64,000 bases of DNA from Aquiflexum sp. TKW24L (GTDB taxonomy: Bacteria > Bacteroidota > Bacteroidia > Cytophagales > Cyclobacteriaceae), in assembly GCF_023502205.1 (NCBI RefSeq), contig NZ_JAMFLG010000012.1:62001-126000 (forward strand), written 5' to 3'. The notes beneath the pieces were generated by a model that saw nothing but the letters and a program-made list of their open reading frames with translations, was not told the DNA's origin and made no database searches. Below, one piece after another: positions 43,720-53,400 of the stretch. How positions within the stretch are numbered: the stretch's first letter is position 1; the number at the start of each line of letters is the position of its first letter. The translations under genes and the position numbers were made by a program.

Positions 43720-44016
43720 ATGGAGGATAATAAAAATAGCGAGAAAAGTGAAAATATGGTAAATGAACCTGTGGTAGAATATTCAAAATCCAACACTAGA
43801 AAGGAGATCCTAGAAATTTTAGATAAAGCCAATGGTTTATCTGAAAATCAAATCAACATTTTGATTAATGAATTGAAAAATATTATTCAAAATAAAGAAA
43901 AGCCTCCTCATACGGAATTTCAGGAATTTTTGCTTTCAGGTCCGATTATGACCGACGCTCAATATGCTGAATTTTTAGAGACAAAAAAACATACCAACAA
44001 ATGGAGGATAAAATGA
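43720..44016 (+). CDS. Antitoxin of a PIN-domain (VapBC-type) pair
   Basis: A 98-residue acidic protein upstream of a PIN toxin. The N-terminal half is helical (NTRKEILEILDKANGLSENQ, INILINELKNIIQN). The tail EFQEFLLSGPIMTDAQYAEF followed by KWRIK has the form of an antitoxin segment that lies in the toxin active site. The last codons overlap the toxin start as ATGA. No clear DNA-binding motif was recognised. Confidence 0.68.
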   Translation: MEDNKNSEKSENMVNEPVVEYSKSNTRKEILEILDKANGLSENQINILINELKNIIQNKEKPPHTEFQEFLLSGPIMTDAQYAEFLETKKHTNKWRIK

Positions 44017-44399
44017 TCATGTTAGACACAGGGATTTTAATTGATTACTTTAGAAAAAAAGAAAAATCAAAATCTGTGTTTTTCAATTTAACAAAATCAT
44101 ATAGCTCTTTTGCAGTTTCAATTCTAACTAAATATGAGATTTTCGTCGGGAGTAATGAAACTCAAATCATATTTTGGAACTCATTTTTTGAAAAGATTAT
44201 GGTAATTCCTTTTGATGAAAATTGTCTTCAAGAATCTGTCAAAATTTACAAGGATTTGAAATCAAAAAATAAGTTGATTGACATTGAGGATATTTTTATA
44301 AGTGGATCAGCGATAGCTTCGAAACTTAAAATTGCTACCCTCAACAAAAAACATTTTGAAAGGGTAAAGAGTATCGAATTGATCAGCATCCTTCCCTAA
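44013..44399 (+). CDS. vapC: PIN-domain RNase toxin (VapC-like)
   Basis: A 128-residue PIN-domain toxin from ATG 44013. The acidic pocket is visible as IMLDTGILIDYF (first Asp), SILTKYEIFVGS (Glu), DIEDIFISGSAIAS (third Asp) and TLNKKHF (Asn in place of the more usual Asp). Such enzymes cleave tRNA or rRNA when the antitoxin is lost. The start overlaps the antitoxin stop (ATGA), which favours 44013 over 44001. The ceramidase-like gene follows after 14 bp. Confidence 0.82.
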   Translation: MIMLDTGILIDYFRKKEKSKSVFFNLTKSYSSFAVSILTKYEIFVGSNETQIIFWNSFFEKIMVIPFDENCLQESVKIYKDLKSKNKLIDIEDIFISGSAIASKLKIATLNKKHFERVKSIELISILP

Positions 44400-44413
44400 T
44401 AAATTTTCATTCA

Positions 44414-45688
44414 ATGACAAAGCAAAATTTTCTTTTCTGTTGGATGGGATTCTTACTTCTTGTTGTCTCTTGCCAAAACAGCAAAATTCCCCAACTCCAA
44501 GTCGGTGTGTCCAAGGCAATCATCAATCCTCCAATTGGCTCTTACATTGCGGGAGACGCACAAAATAGGACCTTTACAGGTGTTTTGGATAGCCTTTATT
44601 CCAAAGCAGTAGTTTTTTATGACGGCGAAAAATCCATGGCAATAGTCACCTTGGATTGCATTGGTCTGTTGTATCAGGATTTACAAAAAATAAGGGAAAG
44701 AACCTCCCAATTGGAATTCGATATCCCTTTCTCCCCTGAAAATATTGTCATCAGTTCCACACATACCCATTCCGGCCCTGATGTCGTCGGACTTTGGGGG
44801 AAAGATTTCTCCGAAAGTGGCGTGAACAAGGAATACATGGACTTTTTGGTTCAGACTGTTGCTGAACAGATTCATAAAGCTTCTAAAAACCTACAGGGAA
44901 GTACAATAAGGTACGGTCAAAGTGAGTTTGGAGAAGAATGGGTTGCCAATATCTGTCAGGAAGAAATCGACAGGTCTATGACGGTCTTACAGTTCTTGGA
45001 CAAAAACAAAAAAAACATAGTCACTTTGACCAATTTTGCCTGTCATCCTACATATATGGATGCTGTTTTTTCAGAGGTTTCGGCTGATTACCTGTCAGGG
45101 TTTTACAAAGAAATGGAAAAAGAATGGGGCGGGGAACATCTTTTTCTCCAAGGTGCAATCGGAGGATGGATACAGCCTACCGACAAAGATGGTGGTTATC
45201 AAAAAGCCTTGCAAAGAGGGCAAAAATTGGCATTATCAGCGACTGCTTCCCTATTAAAACCAAAAAATTTACCCAAATCCAAACTCAATTTCCAAAGAAA
45301 AACCGTGTTTTTTCCTGTTATGAATGAAGCTTGGCAGCAACTTTCTGCAGCAGGAATCATCGTCGATAGAAAAGTAACTGATGTGATCGAATCCGAGGTT
45401 GTTTGGTTTTCCATTGGGGAAGCTACATTTGCAAGCCACCCCGGAGAAACCGCTCCGATCTATGGGATGAAAACCAAAGAACTCATGCCCGAGGGCCCAA
45501 GATTTATCCTAGGATTAAGTCAGGATGCTTTGGGATATATCATCAAACCCTCCTATTTTGAGAATCAAAATCTTCCGCATGCGCCCTATTTGACTAGAAT
45601 GTCTTTGGGAAAGGAAACAGGAAATGTATTGATGGAAGAACTAACCAAGCTTTCTCAGCAAAACAAAAATACCGAATTACCCAATTGA
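44414..45688 (+). CDS. Neutral/alkaline ceramidase-like lipoprotein
   Basis: A 424-residue protein with a lipobox (LLLVVSCQN) and the N-terminal domain of neutral/alkaline non-lysosomal ceramidases. VGVSKAIINPPIGSYIAGDA opens the domain. The zinc motif ISSTHTHSGPDVVG and a second His in TLTNFACHPTYMDA follow. Shorter than eukaryotic ceramidases, which have a further C-terminal domain. It may hydrolyse an N-acyl lipid or another amide at the cell surface; Bacteroidota do make sphingolipids. The DinB gene follows after one base, so the two are co-transcribed. Confidence 0.84.
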   Translation: MTKQNFLFCWMGFLLLVVSCQNSKIPQLQVGVSKAIINPPIGSYIAGDAQNRTFTGVLDSLYSKAVVFYDGEKSMAIVTLDCIGLLYQDLQKIRERTSQLEFDIPFSPENIVISSTHTHSGPDVVGLWGKDFSESGVNKEYMDFLVQTVAEQIHKASKNLQGSTIRYGQSEFGEEWVANICQEEIDRSMTVLQFLDKNKKNIVTLTNFACHPTYMDAVFSEVSADYLSGFYKEMEKEWGGEHLFLQGAIGGWIQPTDKDGGYQKALQRGQKLALSATASLLKPKNLPKSKLNFQRKTVFFPVMNEAWQQLSAAGIIVDRKVTDVIESEVVWFSIGEATFASHPGETAPIYGMKTKELMPEGPRFILGLSQDALGYIIKPSYFENQNLPHAPYLTRMSLGKETGNVLMEELTKLSQQNKNTELPN

Positions 45689-45689
45689 T

Positions 45690-46226
45690 ATGACAACTCA
45701 GATTGAAAAATGGATTGATTCAATAGATAACATAACCAGTGAGGCAATTGAAGTCTTCATTACACTTTCGGTAGAGAAAATACACCTCAAACCCAATCCA
45801 GAAACCTGGAGCATAGCCGAGAACTTTGAGCACCTTATTACCATTAATCGAACCTATTTTCCAATTTTTGAAAAATTGAAACATGGGAGTTTCCAAGGGG
45901 CTTTCATTTCAAAATTCCCCTATTTTTCTAATCTCTTCGGTAACATGATTTTAAAATCAGTATCCGACGGGGGAAAGAAAAAAGCCAAAACCTTCCCGCT
46001 TTGGGAACCAAAATTGACCACTGAAGATGCCACCGTGTTGGAAAGGTTTCAAAACCACCAAGAAGAACTCAAAAATTGGATCAAAGAAATGCAACCATTT
46101 CTTGAAAAAAAGACCATCATTCATTCTCCTGCTAACAAGTTGATCGTCTATTCCCTCGAAAAGGCAATTGATATCATCGTGGCACACGAACAGCGACATA
46201 TTGATCAGGCAAAAAATTTATTATAG
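45690..46226 (+). CDS. DinB-family protein
   Basis: A 178-residue four-helix-bundle protein of the DinB/YfiT type. Metal-binding His are seen in WSIAENFEHLITINRTYF and in the C-terminal IIVAHEQRHIDQAKNLL (HxxxH), in the usual places. Members are metal-dependent thiol transferases or of unknown role. It is coupled to the ceramidase-like gene, but no direct functional link is evident. Confidence 0.83.
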   Translation: MTTQIEKWIDSIDNITSEAIEVFITLSVEKIHLKPNPETWSIAENFEHLITINRTYFPIFEKLKHGSFQGAFISKFPYFSNLFGNMILKSVSDGGKKKAKTFPLWEPKLTTEDATVLERFQNHQEELKNWIKEMQPFLEKKTIIHSPANKLIVYSLEKAIDIIVAHEQRHIDQAKNLL

Positions 46227-46365
46227 AGATGGATATATAGTTGATATATGCTTTGCGAAATACGCTTTCAGCGATATAATTTATTGGGTTCAATCGCTCA
46301 ATTCCAAATCCTACTCGAATCCAATATCCATTAATATCCAATATCTATAAATATCCTTTTCTTCC

Positions 46366-46391
46366 TTATTTCAACTTTATTTCTATAATAG
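46366..46391. repeat. Diverged copy of the gaaataaggttgaaatac repeat
   Basis: ttatttcaactttatttct resembles the reverse complement of the 18-mer at 3950-3967 and precedes the acetyltransferase. The 5' part of this intergenic stretch (46230-46350) has atatcc/atatat simple sequence. Confidence 0.35.
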
Positions 46392-46406
46392 TTCATCTCA
46401 AATCTC

Positions 46407-46973
46407 ATGTCTATCCAAAAAACCGAAAAAGAAAAAATGGTCTCCGGTGAGCTATATTTTGCTTCCGATCCAGAATTGGTAGCGGAAAGGCTGCACGCAA
46501 GGCAGTTGACCAAGCAACTCAATGATTCGAATCCTGATGAAACGGAATTGCGGGAAAGCATTCTAGCCAAATTGATTGGCAAGAAAGGCAAGAACTTTTG
46601 GATTGAGCCTCCCTTCTTTTGCGACTATGGCCGTAATATCACTGCTGGAGATGACGTGTTTTTCAATTTCAACTGTGTGGTGCTTGATGTGACTCCGGTT
46701 TCTCTTGGAAGCCGTGTGATGATAGCTCCAAATGTCCAATTCTACGCTGCTACACATCCAATAGATTTCAAAGAAAGGGGAACTTTGGCAGAATTTGGAA
46801 AATCCATCACGGTCGGAGATGATGTTTGGATCGGAGGTTCTAGTATAATTTGCCCGGGAGTAAGCATCGGATCGAGGTCTATTATCGGCGCCGGATCGGT
46901 CGTGACTAAAGACATCCCCGATGATGTCATCGCCGCAGGAAATCCATGTAAAGTGATTAGGAGTTTGGTTTAG
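46407..46973 (+). CDS. Sugar O-acetyltransferase (maltose/galactoside acetyltransferase type)
   Basis: A 188-residue left-handed beta-helix enzyme. The N-terminal Mac domain is MVSGELYFASDPELVAERLHARQL. Hexapeptide repeats run from IEPPFFCDYGRNITAGDDVF through GDDVWIGGSSIICPGVSIGS, and the catalytic His is in YAATHPIDFKERG. It moves acetyl from acetyl-CoA to a sugar. Cytoplasmic. Length and motif order match Maa/LacA. It is followed by the long repeat cluster. Confidence 0.92.
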   Translation: MSIQKTEKEKMVSGELYFASDPELVAERLHARQLTKQLNDSNPDETELRESILAKLIGKKGKNFWIEPPFFCDYGRNITAGDDVFFNFNCVVLDVTPVSLGSRVMIAPNVQFYAATHPIDFKERGTLAEFGKSITVGDDVWIGGSSIICPGVSIGSRSIIGAGSVVTKDIPDDVIAAGNPCKVIRSLV

Positions 46974-47598
46974 AAGGTTGTCCGCTGAAGCTGTTGTCCG
47001 CAAGCTGTTATCAAGTTGTCCTCTAAAGCTGTTGTCAGGTTTTCGAAAAAGAGTTGTAATTGTTGTAACCTTCGTGTTGTAATTGTTTGGAAAAAAAAAG
47101 GTTGTCGAGTTATCCGCTGAAGCTGTTGTCAGGTTGGTAAAAATGTTGTCTAGTTGTCCGCTGAAGCTGTTGTCAGGTTGGTAAAAAATGTTGTCGAGTT
47201 ATCCGCTAAAGCTGTTGTCGAGATATAAAGGGATCAACAAGACCTTGACAACTCGAAAACCCGACAACAATGATAACTTGACAACCATTACAACCACTAT
47301 AGCAATTAAAACCACTGCAACCAAAGCCAACAGACCCTTCGTGCCTAACAATGACGTGAATCTCTTGGTCGTCACACTTAACGTTGTGAAGTGTCTCCTT
47401 ATTTTGAGATCTTTCATCCTCGTACCTCGGATTCAAGATGACGCAACGCCAACCGTCATTCCTTTTCTGAACATTTTTAAATGTTAAGGACTCAGGGTGA
47501 CGCAACTTGAAAACAATGACAACCCGAAAACAATTATAACCATTACAACCACTACAACAATTATAACCAACACAACAATTACAACCATTAAAAAGACC
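46974..47598. repeat. Complex intergenic repeat cluster (left copy)
   Basis: The 625 bp between two genes are almost wholly repetitive. TCCGCTGAAGCTGTTGTC occurs exactly at 46981, 47113 and 47157, and with one or two changes at 47202 and 47019. A 35-bp word at 47053-47087 is identical, inverted, to 59550-59584. A block around 47229-47285 (gggatcaacaa, cgaaaacccgacaacaat) is also shared, inverted, with 59440-59500. An insert at 47339-47465 resembles the gtcattg-aggcacgaag repeat scattered in many bacterial genomes. The end (47505-47595) is an acaacca/attacaacc run. Confidence 0.85.
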
Positions 47599-49377
47599 AT
47601 GCCCTTCTACTCCAAACGTGACCTTCAATTCCAGCTTTTCGAAAACCATAAGGTACTTGACCTGACCCGATTCAAGTTTTTCGAAGACCACAGTCAGGAA
47701 ACATTCCAAATGGTCTTGGAGGCAGCCGATCAGATTGCGGTGAGTTCTCTCTTTCCTTTGTTGACAGACATGGACAGGAATGAACCTCAGCTTATCGAAG
47801 GGAAAATCAAAGTGCATGAAGGCATGAAAAAGGTTGTCAGGCAATTTGGGGAGGACGGTTGGATCAATGCCACCTTTAGCTATGAGGAAGGAGGACAACA
47901 ACTACCAAATACAATCCATCTTGCTGCAGGGTTTATTTTTCAGGCAGCAAATTATTCAAGTTCTGTTTTTCCCTTTTTGACTACCGGAGCGGCCAACCTC
48001 ATCCGGACTTTTGGTAGTCAGGAACTGATCGAAACATTCACCCCAAACATGTACAAAGGAAAATGGCAGGGAACAATGGCGCTGACCGAACCTGATGCCG
48101 GTTCCTCCCTAACTGACATAAGTACCCTTGCCATTCCCACGGAAAGGGAAGGAGTTTTTAAAATCCAAGGCCAAAAAATATACATTTCCTGTGGAGACCA
48201 TGATGCCTGCGAAAACGTCATCCACCTCATGCTCGCCCGTATCAAAGGCGCTCCCGCCGGGGTGAAGGGAATTTCTTTGTTTGTTGTTCCCCAAAAGCGA
48301 GTTCCGAACAATGAACCCAATGATGTGCTTACCGAGGGGATTTACCACAAAATGGGCTACAAAGGGGCGCCGATTGCCCATCTGATGATCGGATCAAATG
48401 ACGGTACGGAGGGCTTCCTTGTCGGCGAGGCCAATAAGGGATTGTCTTACATGTTTCAGATGATGAATGAAGCACGGGTCGGAGTAGGAATGAATGCTGC
48501 TGCTATTGGAACAGCTGCTTTCCATGCTTCCTTGGCCTATGCCAAAGAGAGACCTCAGGGTCGTAAAATCACTGAGAAAGACCCATCAAAACCACAAATC
48601 CCAATCATCCGACATGCAGATGTGAAACGCATGCTCCTGTTCCAAAAATCAGTTACGGAAGGTGCACTTTCCCTTTTATTGTTCTGTGCCAAATTGGGGG
48701 ATCTGGTCCATGTGGCTGATGGGAAAGAAAAAGAAGAAGCTTCCCTTTTGCTTGACCTTTTGACCCCTATTGCCAAATCCTATCCTTCAGAAATGTGCTG
48801 TCTGACGACATCTGCTGCAGTGCAGGTTTTGGGAGGTGCTGGTTATACGACTGACTTTCCGGTAGAGCAATATTACCGCGAGGCACGCATCCATCCCATT
48901 CACGAAGGGACGACGGGGATTCATGGATTGGATCTCTTGGGAAGGAAAGTTTTGATGCAGGAGGGAAAAGCCCTTCAACTGTACGCTACGGAAATTATGA
49001 AGACCATAAGCTCCGCAAAAAAACTCAACAGCCTAATTCCATTTGCCGAAAAACTAGAGAAATATCTTCAAAGAGCGCAACAGACAAGCTTCCATTTATT
49101 TGGAAAAGCTTCTCAAAATCCGGAAGAATTTCTCGCTGATGCCTCTCTCTACTTGGAATACATCGGCATCCTGACTATTTCTTGGCAGTGGTTGAGGCAG
49201 GGAATCACCGTACAGCAAGCTTTGGATGGAGGAAGTTCTGAAACAGATTTCTATAATGGAAAAATGATGGCCATTCGCTATTTCTTCGAATATGAACTAG
49301 TCAAAATGGATGGTCTTGGCAAAAGACTGGTTTCAGATGATATGCTGACCGTGGAGATGAAAGGGGAATGGTTTTGA
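47599..49377 (+). CDS. Acyl-CoA dehydrogenase with C-terminal extension
   Basis: A 592-residue FAD enzyme from ATG 47599. The frame stays open upstream to 47497, but those 34 codons are repeat sequence (TITITTTTTIIT), so the earlier start is not credible. FAD and acyl binding motifs are MALTEPDAGSSLTDISTLAI and KIYISCGDHDA. The catalytic Glu is in IHEGTTGIHGLDLLGRKVL. The last 120 residues match the C-terminal domain of long acyl-CoA dehydrogenases of this size. It oxidises acyl-CoA to enoyl-CoA in beta-oxidation. No ETF or thiolase gene is adjacent. Confidence 0.9.
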   Translation: MPFYSKRDLQFQLFENHKVLDLTRFKFFEDHSQETFQMVLEAADQIAVSSLFPLLTDMDRNEPQLIEGKIKVHEGMKKVVRQFGEDGWINATFSYEEGGQQLPNTIHLAAGFIFQAANYSSSVFPFLTTGAANLIRTFGSQELIETFTPNMYKGKWQGTMALTEPDAGSSLTDISTLAIPTEREGVFKIQGQKIYISCGDHDACENVIHLMLARIKGAPAGVKGISLFVVPQKRVPNNEPNDVLTEGIYHKMGYKGAPIAHLMIGSNDGTEGFLVGEANKGLSYMFQMMNEARVGVGMNAAAIGTAAFHASLAYAKERPQGRKITEKDPSKPQIPIIRHADVKRMLLFQKSVTEGALSLLLFCAKLGDLVHVADGKEKEEASLLLDLLTPIAKSYPSEMCCLTTSAAVQVLGGAGYTTDFPVEQYYREARIHPIHEGTTGIHGLDLLGRKVLMQEGKALQLYATEIMKTISSAKKLNSLIPFAEKLEKYLQRAQQTSFHLFGKASQNPEEFLADASLYLEYIGILTISWQWLRQGITVQQALDGGSSETDFYNGKMMAIRYFFEYELVKMDGLGKRLVSDDMLTVEMKGEWF

Positions 49378-49412
49378 GCCCAAAAATTTTCTAATAAATA
49401 TGAAGATTGAAG

Positions 49413-49434
49413 AAATGACTTTACAAAGTCATTT
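49413..49434. terminator. Hairpin terminator
   Basis: AAATGACTTT pairs perfectly with AAAGTCATTT across an AC centre, between the convergent acyl-CoA dehydrogenase and the metallopeptidase-like gene. It overlaps the stop of the latter. Confidence 0.5.
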
Positions 49435-50343
49435 TAACTGATCCTTTGCTCTTTTTAAGATATTTACAAATTCATCATAATCCAAATTCCCGTTTCTGCG
49501 CGTAACATTGAAGGCATGTTTGACATGTTCTTTTTTGAAGCTTTTTAGCCATGACTCATGAACTAAATAAGGCCCTGACTGAAAGTCCAACAATTGTCGG
49601 TAAGCTTCTTCAATTCCAGGATAGATGTTTTTTTGCTCATCTACATACAAAGCTGTATAATATTGCGCCAATCCTTCCTTGATCCCAATGTCTACATCAG
49701 CCATCTTAGACCAATATACCCCATCAGTATCAAAACCTACGTGATGATAAGCATGTGCCAATTCATGGGCTAATATTACTACAATCAAATATTCCAGATC
49801 AATTTGGTTAATTTGGGAAAAGATTATCAAGGGTATGTAATAGAGTTCAATTCTACTGTCTTTGTAATAGTAGGCACCAAAAATATCCTTGGACCTTCCA
49901 GGTTCAAAAAACAATACTTTTTGAAGCTTTTTTAAGTTGTATTTCTCTAAGTATTTGTAGCAATGGCCTTTTAACACAAAATGGAATTTTCCAACAGGAT
50001 CATTTATAAAATAATCAGAACTCTCATTCAGCGCTGAATAAAGTGCTCTGGTTTTCGTGTATTCCAAAAAGTCCAGATCTGGAAAATGCTCATCAATTAA
50101 CCTTATAAAATCATTGTCGCAATCAGGTAAAAAACGGATAGTAATGTTGGTAGCTCGCCCCTGTCCTAGACCCCTTGAAAGTTTCAAACCTGTAGCATCT
50201 CTGTGGAATTCCCGGATACTATGGTTCCATTTAGTTTTTGCCAACTCAAAAATCTCAAGGTATTCTTTTTCAAACTCCCGGATAATAGCAATGACACTTT
50301 TGTTTTTGGGTACATATCGGGGTTGTTCAAAAAGATCTGACAT
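49429..50343 (-). CDS. HExxH zinc-metallopeptidase-like protein of unknown family
   Basis: A 304-residue protein without a signal peptide, so probably cytosolic. I do not recognise the family. Near residue 195 it has VVILAHELAHAYHHVGF, a HExxH zinc motif, and about 25 residues later IGIKEGLAQYYTALYVDEQ, where the Glu would be the third ligand of a gluzincin. The N-terminal half is charged and helical. It starts 76 bp after the methylase stop, on the same strand, with no terminator between, so it is probably the last gene of the helicase-KilA-N-methylase operon. A protease linked to a restriction-like system is an inference. Confidence 0.72.
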   Translation of the reverse strand: MSDLFEQPRYVPKNKSVIAIIREFEKEYLEIFELAKTKWNHSIREFHRDATGLKLSRGLGQGRATNITIRFLPDCDNDFIRLIDEHFPDLDFLEYTKTRALYSALNESSDYFINDPVGKFHFVLKGHCYKYLEKYNLKKLQKVLFFEPGRSKDIFGAYYYKDSRIELYYIPLIIFSQINQIDLEYLIVVILAHELAHAYHHVGFDTDGVYWSKMADVDIGIKEGLAQYYTALYVDEQKNIYPGIEEAYRQLLDFQSGPYLVHESWLKSFKKEHVKHAFNVTRRNGNLDYDEFVNILKRAKDQLK

Positions 50344-50419
50344 GGTCTTAGAATATATTAGGTTTTCATTAGATTAACTTCCAGTTTAATTTTCAGACAA
50401 AAAGATTTTTCCTTCTTTT

Positions 50420-53400
50420 TTATCCATTAGCGGCATTGATCCTGGCTATCGTTTCACTTCTACTGTTCGCTATCAAAATTCGCTTGCGGATGGGGTTATC
50501 TTTTTGTTGCAACTCGTAATACACTTTTTGGATTACCGCTTTAGGGTCTTCAGATTTGATGATGTCCGGAAATGTGAATGAAGTCACAAACTTCATTACA
50601 TCAATTTCTTTAGATTTCATCTCTTCTTCAAAGTAGAGCTCGTACACCATCATGTTGACCACGTTTTCAAAAACTTCGTTAACAGTTTCATTGTTGACTT
50701 TTTCCATTAACCCTTCATGCTTAGGGTCATTTACGTAAATCAGATATTCTGCTATGATTTCAAATGGTTTTTGATTTTCAAAAGCTAATTTGGCTATGGG
50801 CAAACTTTTTGCATCGTTCGGATAAAAATGAAGTGACTCAGAAAGAAAACATTTAAAGTACCAGTTAATAATACTAGAATTTAACACAATTAAAAGAAAC
50901 TTATAAGAAAAAGTACTGGCTACCTTAATCTTTTCAATAGTTAAGTTTTTTCTTACTGTTGGATGTAATACCCCTACCAATAGATCCCATTTTAAACAAT
51001 TTATAATTGTATGGCTATTGAACATCCCTTTTTTATCAAATGCAAATCTAAGTTTGTGGGAAACAACATTAATAAACATTAATTTTTCATTTTCAAACAA
51101 CTCTGGGAACATGGAATTGTAGTGGACATCTTTTCTATAATCAAGCCATCCCGCTTGATCATAATAATACCTTTCAATGTTTTTCCCCTCTAAAAAAGGT
51201 TTATAACCTTCAGAATACTCATTATGGATATAATGGCTTTTAGGAATATTTTCCGTTTTATGATTCAATCTTGCCCCATAAGCAACAAGACAAATATCAT
51301 CGAGCCGAAAAGCGTTTTCCCACATAATAGGCTTTATTTTCAAGTCCTCTGAAATTTGATTTGTTTCTAAGCGATATTCTTTAAGTTCTAAAAAAGAATA
51401 CTGGTTTATTGAGCTAGACTCAAATTTACCTTCCACAAAATTTTGTTTTGATAGCACTTTTTTAATTAATGTGTTTTCATTGGCATTTTTCTTAATGACA
51501 TTTAAGATAATATTCTTAACAATGGCTGTTTCAAAAACATTGTATTCAGATGTATCCACAATTTCCTTTATGAAAAAATTCTCAATTAACATTTTTCGAG
51601 AATCTGCCCCATAATTTTGGTTTATATAAGGGTATGGTATGATGAAACTTAAAACACCCTTTTTTCTTAACAAACCTAATGTGCTTTCAATAAAAGCTAT
51701 GTAAATGTCGGTTCTACCTTTACAGGTCTTGTAAAATTCAAAGAGATGAAGCTTTGTACTGGAATCTAAATTTTCTACATTAATATATGGTGGATTACCA
51801 ATCATCACATCAAAACCACCACGATCAAAAACATCTTTGAAATATAGGTGCCAAAGGAAATATGGGCGTTCTTCTGTTTCTTGAATGTTTTCTAATTCAT
51901 TCAATGCCTTTTCCAGACTTTTAATCTCAATACTTAGTTTATCTATTTCGACCTGATGTTTTTGAATTTGTTTTTCCTTTTGGTTTCTTTTGGCAATGGT
52001 ATCTTTGATATCAAATCGGATGCTTCCAAAAATTGCTTCTTTTTCTCCTAAAATTATTTCAAACTTTGCTTTCCTCAGGTCAATATTAAAATGAAGATGA
52101 TCGTGGACAATCCTATTTATTTTCTTTTTTACCTCAGCCTTACTTTCCTTTTTTTCTAATGTGAAATAATTTTTGATGTAGCTGCTAAGATTATCAAGCT
52201 CATTTTCGATTACATCAAAACGTACTTGTAGACCTTTATTGTCCCCAAACAACCCCATTTGAGGGTTTGAATCCACTGTGTAAACCACATTTTTGGTATT
52301 CATTAAATTATTCAACGGAATACCTTCAAAACTTTCTAAAAGACTATTCCCCTGCATGATCTTGTAATCCAAGTTAGGAAGTGGATGGGGATTCAATTCT
52401 TCTACAACTAATGAAAGCCAAAAACGGAGTTGGGCAATATCTACTGCTCCTTTTTCCAAGTCCACGCCATAGATGGAGTTTTGGATGATGTTCTTTTTGA
52501 CTTCAGCCGGTTTGAATTCCTGATTGGTTTTCAGGAAAGGATAGATAAATCGCTTTGCTTCAAAAATCTCCTGCAACATACCGATAGGAAAAGCCCCCGA
52601 ACCGATAGCCGGGTCACATACTTTAATATCGTCTAGCTTTTGGTTTACGATTACAGCAATTTCCTTATTTGCCAATACTTCATTTACAGCATGAAAGCGG
52701 ACAAATTTCTCAATGGCTTCTTTCCAATCCTCATTTGTAATTCGAAACTCATTTGAATCATAATTCAGTAGGTATTGAATCAAACTTTCCTTGCACATGT
52801 ACTGCACAATTTCCTTTGGTGTATAGAAAGCTCCTTTATCACGGTTGTCCTCCAGCAGGTTTTCAAATATATGGCCGAGCATTTCAGGGTCTATGCCCAC
52901 TTCGTGGTCATCGGGACTGTTTTCGTCTATGGTGAAATTGTATTGGTCAAAAAACTCCAACAATTCTTTGAAAAAGTCAACAGGAAAATCGATTTCCAAT
53001 GTCACCTTGTTTTTTTCAGGTTCAAACAACCCACCGTTCAGATAGGGTACCCGAGAACCGTTCAGTTTGCCCTTCAAGCCTTCAATTTGAAAAATATCGT
53101 TGGGTCGTTTGGTATTGAGAGTCTGGAAAAACAAATGGGTCAGGCATGTACTGTGGAATTTTTCAGGCTTGGAATAGTCTTCCAATAATTGCTGCATAAA
53201 ACGCGGTTCACCATCAGTCCAATCGGTGGTATGGGCATTACAGCCCATCCAACCTTTTTTCTGTAAAAAATGGAGGAATACGATTCTCCCTAAGAGCTTT
53301 TTGACAAAGTCACGGATGGGTTTTTCCTTTTTTATTTTATCGTCCTTTTCAGCATCGATTAAGGCCAGGCGGTACTGATTGCCTTCATCAGCAAGGTGTT

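Noticed and set aside
46974-47230. Possible CRISPR array
   Set aside because: The repeated units are irregularly spaced, partly degenerate and overlap other repeat words; there are no unique spacers of even length and no cas genes.
47206-47901. 231-codon minus-strand open frame
   Set aside because: It runs through the repeat cluster and antisense to the acyl-CoA dehydrogenase; no domain or codon pattern supports it.
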